DNA from: JAVVFH01 sp032250585
Lineage (GTDB): Bacteria; Pseudomonadota; Gammaproteobacteria; Xanthomonadales; SZUA-36
Direction of reading: 5' to 3'
DNA: 11,187 bases
Assembly (NCBI GenBank): GCA_032250585.1
Contig: JAVVFH010000108.1
Span: 1 to 11,187, forward strand
In this document: positions 1-6,139 of the stretch, in pieces
Numbering within the stretch: the stretch's first letter is position 1
Layout of the letters: the number at the start of each line of letters is the position of its first letter
The notes under the pieces: generated by a model
Databases searched by the model: none
Seen by the model: only the letters and a program-made list of their open reading frames with translations
What the model was told of the DNA's origin: nothing
Program-made: the position numbers and the translations under genes

Positions 1-48
1 TCTTCGAACGATTTACCAAACTGTTTTGCCAGCTACGCTGTAAATTCC

Positions 49-72
49 GGATCCTTGATGAATTATGCGGGC
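49..72 (+). repeat. Imperfect direct repeat, copy 1
   Basis: This copy shares its order of bases with the copy at 206-232: GGA, one variable base, CC, then TGAT, a variable base, then AATTATGC and GGGC. It lacks one base in the middle and the AC before GGGC. Such paired motifs can be ends of insertion sequences or small non-autonomous elements, but here they are in direct rather than inverted orientation and no transposase is present. Assigning them to a mobile element is an inference. Confidence 0.4.
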
Positions 73-205
73 TAAGGTTGCGCCCGTCGGACTGGGCATA
101 GAGACAACGCTATTTTTTGATTACGCGAGAAGTACTCCATACTCCATCAGCGATTCAATACCTTGCGAAAAGAGCCGGGTTCGACGACTGCGATGTTCGG
201 CTTAA

Positions 206-232
206 GGAACCTCTGATCAATTATGCACGGGC
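206..232 (+). repeat. Imperfect direct repeat, copy 2
   Basis: Second copy of the motif at 49-72, with 133 bases between them. It contains GGAACCTCTGAT followed by the shared AATTATGC block, then ACGGGC. The GGAACCTCTGA start resembles ends of IS elements as I remember them, but I cannot name the family. It ends 38 bases before the stop codon of the DUF4242-type gene, so it may mark where an element was once inserted at the edge of this locus. Confidence 0.4.
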
Positions 233-270
233 GCGACGAGGTCTTTCCGGGAATTTGAATGAATATGATT

Positions 271-801
271 TCACGGTGGCACCAGGGCCTCGAATGCCCA
301 GACGCGTTCGACCTGCATACCGGCCTGGACCAGTGCAAGGCGCACGGATTCGGCGTCGGGAGCCCGGTACAGGCAAGCCATTCGCCTGCGATCGTTCGCG
401 AAAAAGCTGCGCACGAACTGCACATCGTGCGCCTCCAGGCACCTGGCGCCCGCATTCTCGATGGCCTGGATGCCCGCCAGCTCGACGGGCTGGGCCCAGC
501 TGCGCGTCACCACCACGTTCGAATAACCGGGATCAGCGCCAGGCAGGCTCGGGGCTTCGTGCACGGTGCCCGACCAAATCGGCCCCATCTGGCCTCCGGA
601 CTGGCGCAACGCGATGCGGACCGACTCGGCATCCTGGCTGCTGAAATGGCACAGCATCCGCCGCCCCCCGACAGCGAGCAAACTGCCGTACCAGTGTACC
701 CCAAGCCGGACGAAGCAATGGCCGGATTCCCGCACCCTGCCCCAAACGTCCTCCGCGGTCAGGGCGAATTCGAATTCCCGCTCCAGAAAGACCTCGGTCA
801 C
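271..801 (-). CDS. Protein with two tandem DUF4242-like repeats
   Basis: A 176-residue protein that I read as two DUF4242-like ferredoxin-fold repeats, about residues 2-80 and 94-172. The internal duplication is clear: GRRMLCHFSSQDAESVRIAL near residue 46 lines up with RRRMACLYRAPDAESVRLAL near residue 138. DUF4242 is known from small nickel-binding proteins such as Streptomyces SCO4226; metal binding here is only an inference. No signal peptide or membrane segment is seen, so it is probably cytoplasmic. I chose the GTG at 801-799 because it overlaps the TGA stop of the upstream TPR-type gene (GTGA), the usual sign of translational coupling; the longer ATG form starting at 876 would run 79 bases into that gene. 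It is the last gene of the regulator operon, so it may be a sensor or accessory protein of that system. Confidence 0.7.
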   Translation of the reverse strand: MTEVFLEREFEFALTAEDVWGRVRESGHCFVRLGVHWYGSLLAVGGRRMLCHFSSQDAESVRIALRQSGGQMGPIWSGTVHEAPSLPGADPGYSNVVVTRSWAQPVELAGIQAIENAGARCLEAHDVQFVRSFFANDRRRMACLYRAPDAESVRLALVQAGMQVERVWAFEALVPP

Positions 802-1967
802 GCTTCCACCCTTGCCCCTCGTGCCATTGCCGCATATGCCTTCTGCCGGGCCCAGACGGCCACGCCCCGCTCGCACAATGCCGACATGGCTTCGCTTTCC
901 ACCGCCACCGCCCGATCATCACCGACGGCTTCTCCAGCATGGTATAGCGCGAGGTGAGCGATGAGCATTTCCGTTGGTCGCTGCAGCAATTCGGCACAGT
1001 GCAGTGCTTCCCTGGCACGCGTCATTGCCGATTCGATTCGGCCTCGCTCGAGATCAATCATCGCTGCGCGTGACTGCGTGTAGGCCAGGCGATACTTGGC
1101 ATCCGCGATGCGCAGGTCCTCGATGGCCTGGTTCAACGATTCCGGATCGTCGCGTTCATGGTACAAACACAGGCCATAGACCGCGCGCGCCAGCGGTTCC
1201 TCGCTTCCTTCCCGCAATTTTCCGGCGAGCTCGCGCAGCGGTTCGCAAAGCTTCAGGGCGCGTTCACAGTCACCCTGATACCAGGCGATCAATACGAAGC
1301 TTTCATTGGCCTGGGGCAGGTCGCGTTCGAGCATCACCAGGCACTTGGCGGTCTCCGCCAACCCGATGATGTTGCGCTGGTCATCACCGCCCCGCGCGAT
1401 CCGCGCGGCCTGCAGCGAGACTTCCTGCGCGCCGCTCCAGTGACCGTGTTCCCAACGCAGGACGGAAGCCATTTGGTAACCCAACCGCGCATGTTTCAGC
1501 TCGCCCAGGTCCAGGGCCTGTTCGGCAAGTGCGAGGTACTCGGATGCCGCCGACTCCCAGTCTTCCACCGGGCTGGACGACAGCAGCACCTCGTGCAGTT
1601 CAATACAAACGCTCAGGCGCTCCGCACCGGTCAGTTTGGTGGCGAGTTGCAGCCCCCGGCGAGCGAGTTGAGATGCTTTTTCATTGGCGAAGAAGCGCAG
1701 GCACAGACGACCCGCCAGCACCAGGGCCCGCGCGGCCAGGCCGGCATCGCCGCTGCGTGAGGCGTGGTGCGCCAACTGGGTCGCATGGTCGAGGTCTACC
1801 CTCGAGGTTGCTTCCATCAACGTAGCTGCGCGGCGGTGCATCACCTGTCGACGCAAGGGCGAGATGTCCGTGTAAACGCCGCGCGCCACCAGTTCATGCG
1901 AGAAACTCAGTCCATCGGCGGATGTGGCGAGGATTCCCTGCTGCTCCGCCCGCTCGAGCGAGTTCAA
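798..1967 (-). CDS. C-terminal part of broken BTAD/AAA regulator (TPR-like region)
   Basis: A 389-codon frame that starts with TTG and has no ribosome site before it. Its first residues, SLERAEQQGIL followed by SFSHELVARGVY and SPLRRQVMHRR at about 20-45, match the end of the winged-helix region and the start of the TPR array in large AAA-type regulators (BTAD/MalT-like). The rest, from about residue 55, is a helical, Ala/Leu-rich region that looks like tetratricopeptide repeats. It overlaps the end of the upstream ATPase frame by 74 bases in another frame, and together they resemble one protein broken by a frame-shifting deletion. I infer that this piece is not an independent gene but the downstream half of a damaged one. 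It could still be translated by coupling, and its stop overlaps the start of the DUF4242-type gene. Confidence 0.6.
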   Translation of the reverse strand: MNSLERAEQQGILATSADGLSFSHELVARGVYTDISPLRRQVMHRRAATLMEATSRVDLDHATQLAHHASRSGDAGLAARALVLAGRLCLRFFANEKASQLARRGLQLATKLTGAERLSVCIELHEVLLSSSPVEDWESAASEYLALAEQALDLGELKHARLGYQMASVLRWEHGHWSGAQEVSLQAARIARGGDDQRNIIGLAETAKCLVMLERDLPQANESFVLIAWYQGDCERALKLCEPLRELAGKLREGSEEPLARAVYGLCLYHERDDPESLNQAIEDLRIADAKYRLAYTQSRAAMIDLERGRIESAMTRAREALHCAELLQRPTEMLIAHLALYHAGEAVGDDRAVAVESEAMSALCERGVAVWARQKAYAAMARGARVEA

Positions 1968-3468
1968 TTGCGAACAGGGGGTTGCCGCCGCACTCTCGGC
2001 TCAACCGCACCGGATCCGCGGCCGGCACCCGATCCGCGATCAGGCGCTGAATATCGGCTGCCGGCAGTGGGTCGATCGGAACGTTCTCCACCAGGCGGTC
2101 CTGGTGCAACTCGCGCAGCACCTGTTGAGCCTGCACGTTGTCCCGCAAGTCGCCTGTCCTGGTCGCTATGAGACCCAGCACCGGCCGTTCGCGGTTCATT
2201 CGAGTAACATAGTGCAGGGCAGCGGCGCTGGATTCGTCACACCACTGGAAGTCGTCAAAAACAATCACCACAGGCCGCTCCCCGGCGTGCTTGGCGATCA
2301 GGCCGCTGAGGCAGCCCAGGAGGCGATCACGGTGTTCCAGGTGCTGGTCTCCGAAAACGGTCTGATCCGCATCGGGCGAGTGACGGCGCAGCGCGTCGAT
2401 CCACAACGCAAAAGGGCGATTTGTTTCGGACAGGTAGGCACTGGCCTTGAGCAGGTACAAGCCCGAATCGCGCGCGTGCCGGGCCAGTGCTTCGAGCAAA
2501 GCGCTTTTGCCAATCCCGGGTTCACCGCTCAGCATCACGATGCGTGCTCTTCTTTCCGTCGCGACCGAGTCGAGCACGCCGTGCAGCAGCGCCAACTCTT
2601 TGTCGCGGCCATAGAGTACGGTGCTGACCGGCGAGCCGGCCGCCCCGGATATGGAGGGTGCGCGCAGCGCGGCTGTCTCCGGCGCAAGGGTCACCGGCGA
2701 GCTGCGCCAAGCGGCCAGCAGCGCGCCATTGGACTCCACGCCCAATTCTTTCAACATGCGCCGCCCGAGGCGCAGCTGTTGTTGGGCTTCCTCCGGCTGA
2801 CGCAGCGTGACCAGCAACCGGATCAGACGCGCCCGCGCTTCCTCGTCATAGGGTGACAGAGCCACCAGGGCGCGGGCGTGCGGCAGCGCGCGCTTCGGAT
2901 CGTCCTTGCAGCGGCCGATCAACTCCTGCAGTATCGCTGCCCGGGCGCGCACGGCGCGTTCCCGCTCGGAAACGCACCAGGCATGAAAATCGTGGAACTC
3001 GGAAAATTCCAACCCCTCGAGGAAATGGCCACGGAACCGGCCTGCCGCCTCTTCCAGGGTGGCGCTGGACGCATCGGCCAGGCGCTTTTCGGCCAGTTCA
3101 CACAATTCGGTGAAATCGATGGACAAGTCACCGGCTTCGAGCTGCACGTTGACCCGGTCGGAAATGATGCGCTTGCGTTCGTCCAAATCCACCAGACGGC
3201 GTAGCTTGGACAGGCTCCAGCGCAGCGAGCCGGGAGGGTCGTCGGGAATTTCCCACAGCAGCTCACACAGGTATTCGCGGCGGAACGATCTGTTCTGCAG
3301 GGCCAGGAATGCCAGCAAGGCGCGGGTTTTGCGCGATGGCGGCAAGCTTTGGGCCATGCGCCCGTGCAGGACCTCGAAGTCACCGAGAAAATGCAGCTCG
3401 ATCCCGCTCACCGGCTGTTTCTGCTCCCGATTATGTCCACACCATGGAACGGACGGCCCGCCAACCAT
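1894..3468 (-). CDS. BTAD-type transcriptional regulator with AAA ATPase domain, truncated
   Basis: The 524-codon frame begins with a winged-helix DNA-binding region (about 22-115, GIELHFLGDFEV then the RALLAFLAL helix) and a bacterial transcriptional activation domain of helical repeats (about 120-255). An AAA/NACHT-like ATPase follows: Walker A GEPGIGKS at 315-322, Walker B VVIVFDDFQW at 400-409, and the family motif CGGNPLFAIEL at 493-503. Regulators of this kind are ATP-dependent, signal-responsive cytoplasmic activators. After residue 503 the frame loses its family match and stops within about 20 residues; the remaining expected sequence reappears in another frame from 1967 downward. The start is uncertain: the ATG at 3468 is used here, with a CAGGG close upstream, but the GTG at 3411, just before GIELHF, is an alternative. 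The target genes are not evident from the window. Confidence 0.75.
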   Translation of the reverse strand: MVGGPSVPWCGHNREQKQPVSGIELHFLGDFEVLHGRMAQSLPPSRKTRALLAFLALQNRSFRREYLCELLWEIPDDPPGSLRWSLSKLRRLVDLDERKRIISDRVNVQLEAGDLSIDFTELCELAEKRLADASSATLEEAAGRFRGHFLEGLEFSEFHDFHAWCVSERERAVRARAAILQELIGRCKDDPKRALPHARALVALSPYDEEARARLIRLLVTLRQPEEAQQQLRLGRRMLKELGVESNGALLAAWRSSPVTLAPETAALRAPSISGAAGSPVSTVLYGRDKELALLHGVLDSVATERRARIVMLSGEPGIGKSALLEALARHARDSGLYLLKASAYLSETNRPFALWIDALRRHSPDADQTVFGDQHLEHRDRLLGCLSGLIAKHAGERPVVIVFDDFQWCDESSAAALHYVTRMNRERPVLGLIATRTGDLRDNVQAQQVLRELHQDRLVENVPIDPLPAADIQRLIADRVPAADPVRLSRECGGNPLFAIELARAGGAAGNPRHIRRWTEFLA

Positions 3469-3506
3469 GAACCCTGCCGGGCGCCGCCCTGGTCGTCCAT
3501 AACACC

Positions 3507-3526
3507 TTAATGCATTGTGATATTAA
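3507..3526. promoter_or_regulatory. Inverted repeat, possible operator
   Basis: TTAAT and ATTAA form an inverted repeat separated by 10 bases, 39 bases upstream of the annotated start of the BTAD regulator. Its position would suit autoregulation of that gene or control of the rightward transcript. The repeat is short and AT-rich, so it could be chance. Confidence 0.2.
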
Positions 3527-3529
3527 CGC

Positions 3530-3559
3530 TTTACCGCAAATTCCACGCCGGCACATAAG
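3530..3559 (+). promoter_or_regulatory. Candidate sigma-70 promoter for the intergenic RNA
   Basis: TTTACC at 3530-3535 (4 of 6 against TTGACA) and CATAAG at 3554-3559 (4 of 6 against TATAAT) are 18 bases apart. A start near 3566 would give an RNA of about 110 bases ending at the terminator. The match is moderate and rests mostly on that fit. Confidence 0.25.
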
Positions 3560-3565
3560 AAAAAT

Positions 3566-3676
3566 AAAGCACATATGCCTGATGCGAGCAAGTATTGCAG
3601 CTGGGGCCTGGTGTCTCGCCAGCCTTGCAATCAGTGGGTGAACTCCGGGGCTGCCGGTCTTGGGCAGGCCTTTTTT
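3566..3676 (+). ncRNA. Candidate small RNA with intrinsic terminator
   Basis: No plausible coding frame ends near the strong terminator at 3648-3676, so it may close a non-coding transcript. A first stem-loop is formed by ATTGCA at 3594-3599 pairing with TGCAAT at 3626-3631, with an inner GG(C)CTGG / CCAGCC helix (one bulged C) and a 7-base loop. A single-stranded linker of about 16 bases (3632-3647) separates it from the terminator hairpin. I do not recognise the sequence as 6S, SRP RNA, tmRNA or a known riboswitch. The alternative is a leader of the CsgG-like gene, but that start lies 225 bases beyond the terminator. The 5' end is a guess. Confidence 0.4.
3648..3676 (+). terminator. Rho-independent terminator
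   Basis: CTGCC at 3651-3655 pairs with GGCAG at 3663-3667 around a 7-base loop. The stem is extended past one G-G mismatch by GG (3648-3649) pairing with CC (3669-3670). Six T follow directly (3671-3676). It is oriented for plus-strand transcription. Confidence 0.6.
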
Positions 3677-3800
3677 CTTCATCGCGCCGCATCGGATCAA
3701 ATGGCCACAGGCACAAAACCGAGCCGCGCTCATGCTCCATCCGCCCGACCGCACCGCGCGCTTCACTGCTCCCCTCCTGAACGCAGAAACAGAACTGCGT

Positions 3801-3830
3801 TTTCGCCCCCGGGCCGCTATGCTCTATGAT
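3801..3830 (+). promoter_or_regulatory. Candidate promoter of the CsgG-like gene
   Basis: TATGAT at 3825-3830 matches the -10 consensus at 5 of 6 positions; the -35 is poor (TTTCGC at 3801-3806, 18-base spacing). A start near 3837 would give a leader of about 65 bases with AGGAG at 3891-3895. Confidence 0.35.
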
Positions 3831-3900
3831 ATGGACAGGCAGGAACGCGCAGTTTTGCGCGGACGCCACTGCCCATGAGAGTGCACATCGAGGAGTCGCC

Positions 3901-4944
3901 ATGAAAAGCCATCACCTTTTGTTTTACCCGCTGATACTCGCGCTCACCACGCTCGCACTGAGCGGAATCGCCGACGCTGCCGACGTCACGGAGATGAAGC
4001 CGGGCGAGGGTGGCAGCGCCGTCCAGGGCACAGCCGGCCCAGGCGGTTCGCAGGGCGACGGCGGACTGGAGCACTGCGACCGCCCGATGGGCGCGCTCGC
4101 GGTCGTCGAGCCGCAGGACTACGTCATGGCGGCGCTGGCGCAGTACAACCTGCAGTCCCCGACCGGGCTGATCCGCATGATGGTGCAGCAGTCGAACTGT
4201 TTCATCGTGATCGAGCGCGGCCAGGGCATGGGCAACATGATGCAGGAACGCGCCCTGGCCGATTCCGGTGAATTACGCCAGAACTCCAACTACGGCGGCG
4301 GTCAGATGGTCGCCGCCGACTTCGTGCTGACCCCGGCCGTGGTGTTCTCGGACGACAACGCGGGCGGCATCGGTGGCGCGCTCGGCGGGCTTGTCGGCGG
4401 CCGGTCGGGACGCATCCTCGGGGGTATCGCCGGTGGTCTGAAGTTCAAGGAAGCCCAGACCAGCATGCTGGTGAGCGACACGCGCACCGGTGTCCAGGTA
4501 GCCGCGGCCGAAGGCAGCGCCAAGAAGGCGGATCTCTCGCTGGGCGGGTTCATGTTCGGAGGTGGCGTGGGCGGCGGGCTGGGCGGTTACAGCAGCACCG
4601 ACGAGGGTAAAGTGATCGCCGCCAGCCTGGCAGACAATTACAACAACATCGTCCGGTCCGTGCGCGGCCAGCCCAGCCTGCACCGCAACGTTGGCACCCT
4701 GGCCCAGGAGGCAGCGGCCGGCGGCCAGAAAGCCGCCGGTTTCTCCTACAACGAGGGTGACGTGCTGGTGCCGAAAATCAACAACGTCAAACTGCTGGCC
4801 AACCCCGATGATGCGGGCGCGGTCATCGCCCGTTTACAGAAGCACGACGAGATGATCTTCATGGGCACTGAACAGGACGGTTACGTGCTCGTCGAAAGCG
4901 GCCAAGGCGGCGGCTGGGTCAAGAAAGTCCTCATCACGCGCTGA
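3901..4944 (+). CDS. Secreted CsgG-like protein with C-terminal SH3-like domain
   Basis: A 347-residue protein. The ATG at 3901 has AGGAG five bases upstream and opens a signal peptide (hydrophobic LILALTTLALSG, probable cleavage after ADA at 24-26), so I prefer it to the in-frame ATG at 3826. Residues about 62-252 follow the order of CsgG: a short strand ALAVV, FIVIERGQGMGNMMQER at 101-117, ADFVLTPAV at 139-147, LVSDTRTGVQV at 190-200 and a final helix KVIAASLADNYNNIV. Two glycine-rich stretches (153-179 and 215-229) lie where CsgG carries its two membrane hairpins. Residues about 284-345 look like a bacterial SH3 domain (EGDVLVPK, VKLLANPD, GGGWVKKVLI). CsgG is an outer-membrane lipoprotein pore for curli; here no lipobox cysteine is seen and no csgA/B/E/F is near, so a curli role is not supported. 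It may be a periplasmic or envelope-assembly protein. Confidence 0.7.
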   Translation: MKSHHLLFYPLILALTTLALSGIADAADVTEMKPGEGGSAVQGTAGPGGSQGDGGLEHCDRPMGALAVVEPQDYVMAALAQYNLQSPTGLIRMMVQQSNCFIVIERGQGMGNMMQERALADSGELRQNSNYGGGQMVAADFVLTPAVVFSDDNAGGIGGALGGLVGGRSGRILGGIAGGLKFKEAQTSMLVSDTRTGVQVAAAEGSAKKADLSLGGFMFGGGVGGGLGGYSSTDEGKVIAASLADNYNNIVRSVRGQPSLHRNVGTLAQEAAAGGQKAAGFSYNEGDVLVPKINNVKLLANPDDAGAVIARLQKHDEMIFMGTEQDGYVLVESGQGGGWVKKVLITR

Positions 4945-4951
4945 GCACAGG

Positions 4952-4970
4952 AAAAAACGGGGTCAGAGTA
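4952..4970 (+). repeat. AAAAAACGGGGTCAGAGTA motif, possible dispersed-repeat scar
   Basis: Eight bases after the CsgG-like stop lies an A-run followed by CGGGGTCAGAGTA. I recall GGGGTCAGAGT-type sequences as common dispersed pieces next to REP-associated Y1 transposases in gammaproteobacteria. That link is from memory and no transposase is present, so this is a weak call for a leftover repeat. Confidence 0.3.
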
Positions 4971-4984
4971 TCAGCCCGAACATT

Positions 4985-5020
4985 GCACCTGTATCCCGAA
5001 TGATAGCGCGGGACAGGTGC
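4985..5020. terminator. Hairpin between convergent genes
   Basis: GCACCTGT (4985-4992) pairs with ACAGGTGC (5013-5020), and CCCG (4995-4998) with CGGG (5009-5012) past a two-base bulge, around a 10-base loop. It lies between the convergent CsgG-like gene and arsS. There is no T-run on either side, so it would be an imperfect terminator or an mRNA 3' end structure. Confidence 0.4.
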
Positions 5021-5045
5021 CGCTGGCAGAAGATGCGACATCGGC

Positions 5046-5062
5046 GCCGGTCCGTTACCGGC
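5046..5062. terminator. Second hairpin downstream of arsS
   Basis: GCCGGT and ACCGGC form a perfect 6-bp stem with a 5-base loop, 40 bases past the arsS stop on the minus strand. Lacking a T-run, it could protect the 3' end of the operon mRNA rather than terminate it. Confidence 0.3.
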
Positions 5063-5101
5063 AAACAGCCCTGGCCGCTCGTCGGTTGGAACCGCGGCGA
5101 A

Positions 5102-6073
5102 TCAATTCAACGCGCCGCCGCAGCTCGAGCCCTGGCCGGCGGTACAGCCGTAACAGTGGCGCGCAACCGAGATCCGGCGCGGCAGATCGGCTTTCAGCAA
5201 ATCCCGCAGATGGCGGCGTTTTCCAGCCACGGGCAGGGCGAGCATCTGATTGAAGTCGCAATCGTAGACAAAACCCCGCCAGTCAACGCTCAACAGCGTG
5301 CGGCACATCACGCCATCAAGGTTTTCATCGCGATGAGCACGGCGCAGGGTGTCCATGTACTCGTCGAAATGGCCTTTTGAAATCAGCCACGAACCGAAGC
5401 GTTTGATCGGCATGTTTGCGATGGTGAAGAGCCGGTTGAAGGAAATACCGAATTGGTCACCGAGGAAGGCCCGGTAATCGGCCTCGAGCCGCTCCTGCGG
5501 CGGCGGCAGGAAGGCGCCGTTCGGGTTGTAGACGAGGTTCAGGACGCGCCCGGAGCCCGGCTGACCATAGCCCAGCGCGTTGAGCTTGCGCAGCGCCGCG
5601 ATGGACGCCCGGAAAACGCCGTTGCCGCGCTGCTCGTCAACGTTATCTTCGGTGTAACACGGCAGGGATGCAATCGTCTCCACCTCGTGCTCCGCCAGGA
5701 ACTCCGCGACCCATTCGTAGCCGGATTCCTCGATGATCGTCGGGTTGAGGCGGTCCATGACGTGCAAGCCCATTCGTTTTGCCTCGCCCACCAGCCAGCG
5801 GAAATGCGGGTTCATTTCGGGCGACCCGCCGGTCACGTCCAGCGTGGTCGCGCCGTGACGCGCCGCGACCTGCAGCGCCAATTCCATGGTCGACCGGTCC
5901 ATCAGTTCAGTGCGCCGCGGGCCGGCATTCACGTGGCAGTGGATGCAGCTCAGGTTGCACAGGTAACCCAGGTTCATCTGCATTGTCTCGAGACGGGTCC
6001 GTTCAAGCGACGGAAACACTTTTTCCGCGAGCAGGGCGTCTTCCTTCAGCAGCAGTGGCAAGGTGTCACGCAT
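5102..6073 (-). CDS. arsS: Arsenosugar biosynthesis radical SAM protein ArsS
   Basis: A 323-residue radical SAM enzyme. The cluster motif C-x3-C-x2-C is at C39, C43, C46 (YLCNLSCIHCHV), followed by LDVTGGSPEMN at 78-88. The C-terminal part has more cysteines, VYDCDFNQM (C272) and HCYGCTAGQGSSCGG (C307, C310, C318), as in the DUF3641-type tail of ArsS, probably holding auxiliary Fe-S clusters. ArsS is known to transfer a 5'-deoxyadenosyl group from SAM to dimethylated arsenic, making the nucleoside precursor of arsenosugars in the cytoplasm. I chose the ATG at 6073 because GGAG lies six bases upstream; the in-frame ATG at 6121 has no good ribosome site and adds an Arg-rich, unlike-family stretch. 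It is the last gene of the operon, with a 66-base gap after the glycosyltransferase gene. Confidence 0.93.
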   Translation of the reverse strand: MRDTLPLLLKEDALLAEKVFPSLERTRLETMQMNLGYLCNLSCIHCHVNAGPRRTELMDRSTMELALQVAARHGATTLDVTGGSPEMNPHFRWLVGEAKRMGLHVMDRLNPTIIEESGYEWVAEFLAEHEVETIASLPCYTEDNVDEQRGNGVFRASIAALRKLNALGYGQPGSGRVLNLVYNPNGAFLPPPQERLEADYRAFLGDQFGISFNRLFTIANMPIKRFGSWLISKGHFDEYMDTLRRAHRDENLDGVMCRTLLSVDWRGFVYDCDFNQMLALPVAGKRRHLRDLLKADLPRRISVARHCYGCTAGQGSSCGGALN

Positions 6074-6139
6074 ACGTTTCTCCGGCGTGGAACGCCTGCG
6101 CCCGGCGCGCGGCGTGGCCATTGAAGGGTTCCATGGGCG

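Larger units (their letters stand above)
1..270. other. Left-edge region without a convincing gene
   Basis: No reading frame here has both a start with a ribosome site and a recognisable product. Three plus-strand frames are open from the left edge but close within about 100 bases; the one ending with TAA at 73-75 finishes ...MNYAG and could be the tail of a gene lying to the left, but too little is visible to name it. The base composition is visibly more AT-rich than the coding region that follows. Two similar ~25-bp sequences (49-72 and 206-232) lie in the same orientation and are listed separately. A T-rich run at 113-118 follows a weak GCCC/GGGC inverted repeat, which is not strong enough to call a terminator. 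Confidence 0.5.
3469..3900. other. 432-base gap between divergent genes
   Basis: This gap separates the leftward regulator from the rightward CsgG-like gene. The short open frames in it have no ribosome site and no recognisable product. It contains an inverted repeat TTAAT-N10-ATTAA at 3507-3526, a candidate promoter at 3530-3559, a stem-loop and terminator forming a possible small RNA (3566-3676), and a -10-like TATGAT at 3825-3830 for the next gene. I found no clear sigma-70 promoter for the leftward regulator. Confidence 0.6.

Noticed and set aside
117..957. Two plus-strand frames (117-644 and 259-957) at the left end
   Set aside because: Both run antisense through the DUF4242-type gene, and I see no ribosome site or domain in either.
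1924..2856. 310-codon plus-strand frame opposite the BTAD regulator
   Set aside because: Shadow of the ATPase gene: no ribosome site, no domain, composition typical of antisense frames.
3566..3676. Known structural RNA or riboswitch in the intergenic transcript
   Set aside because: I could not find the hallmark sequences of SRP RNA, 6S RNA, tmRNA, TPP or SAM riboswitches, so only an unnamed RNA candidate is reported.
3901..4944. Curli secretion gene csgG
   Set aside because: No lipobox, no curli subunit genes nearby, glycine-rich segments instead of the pore hairpins and an extra SH3-like domain; only fold-level similarity is claimed.
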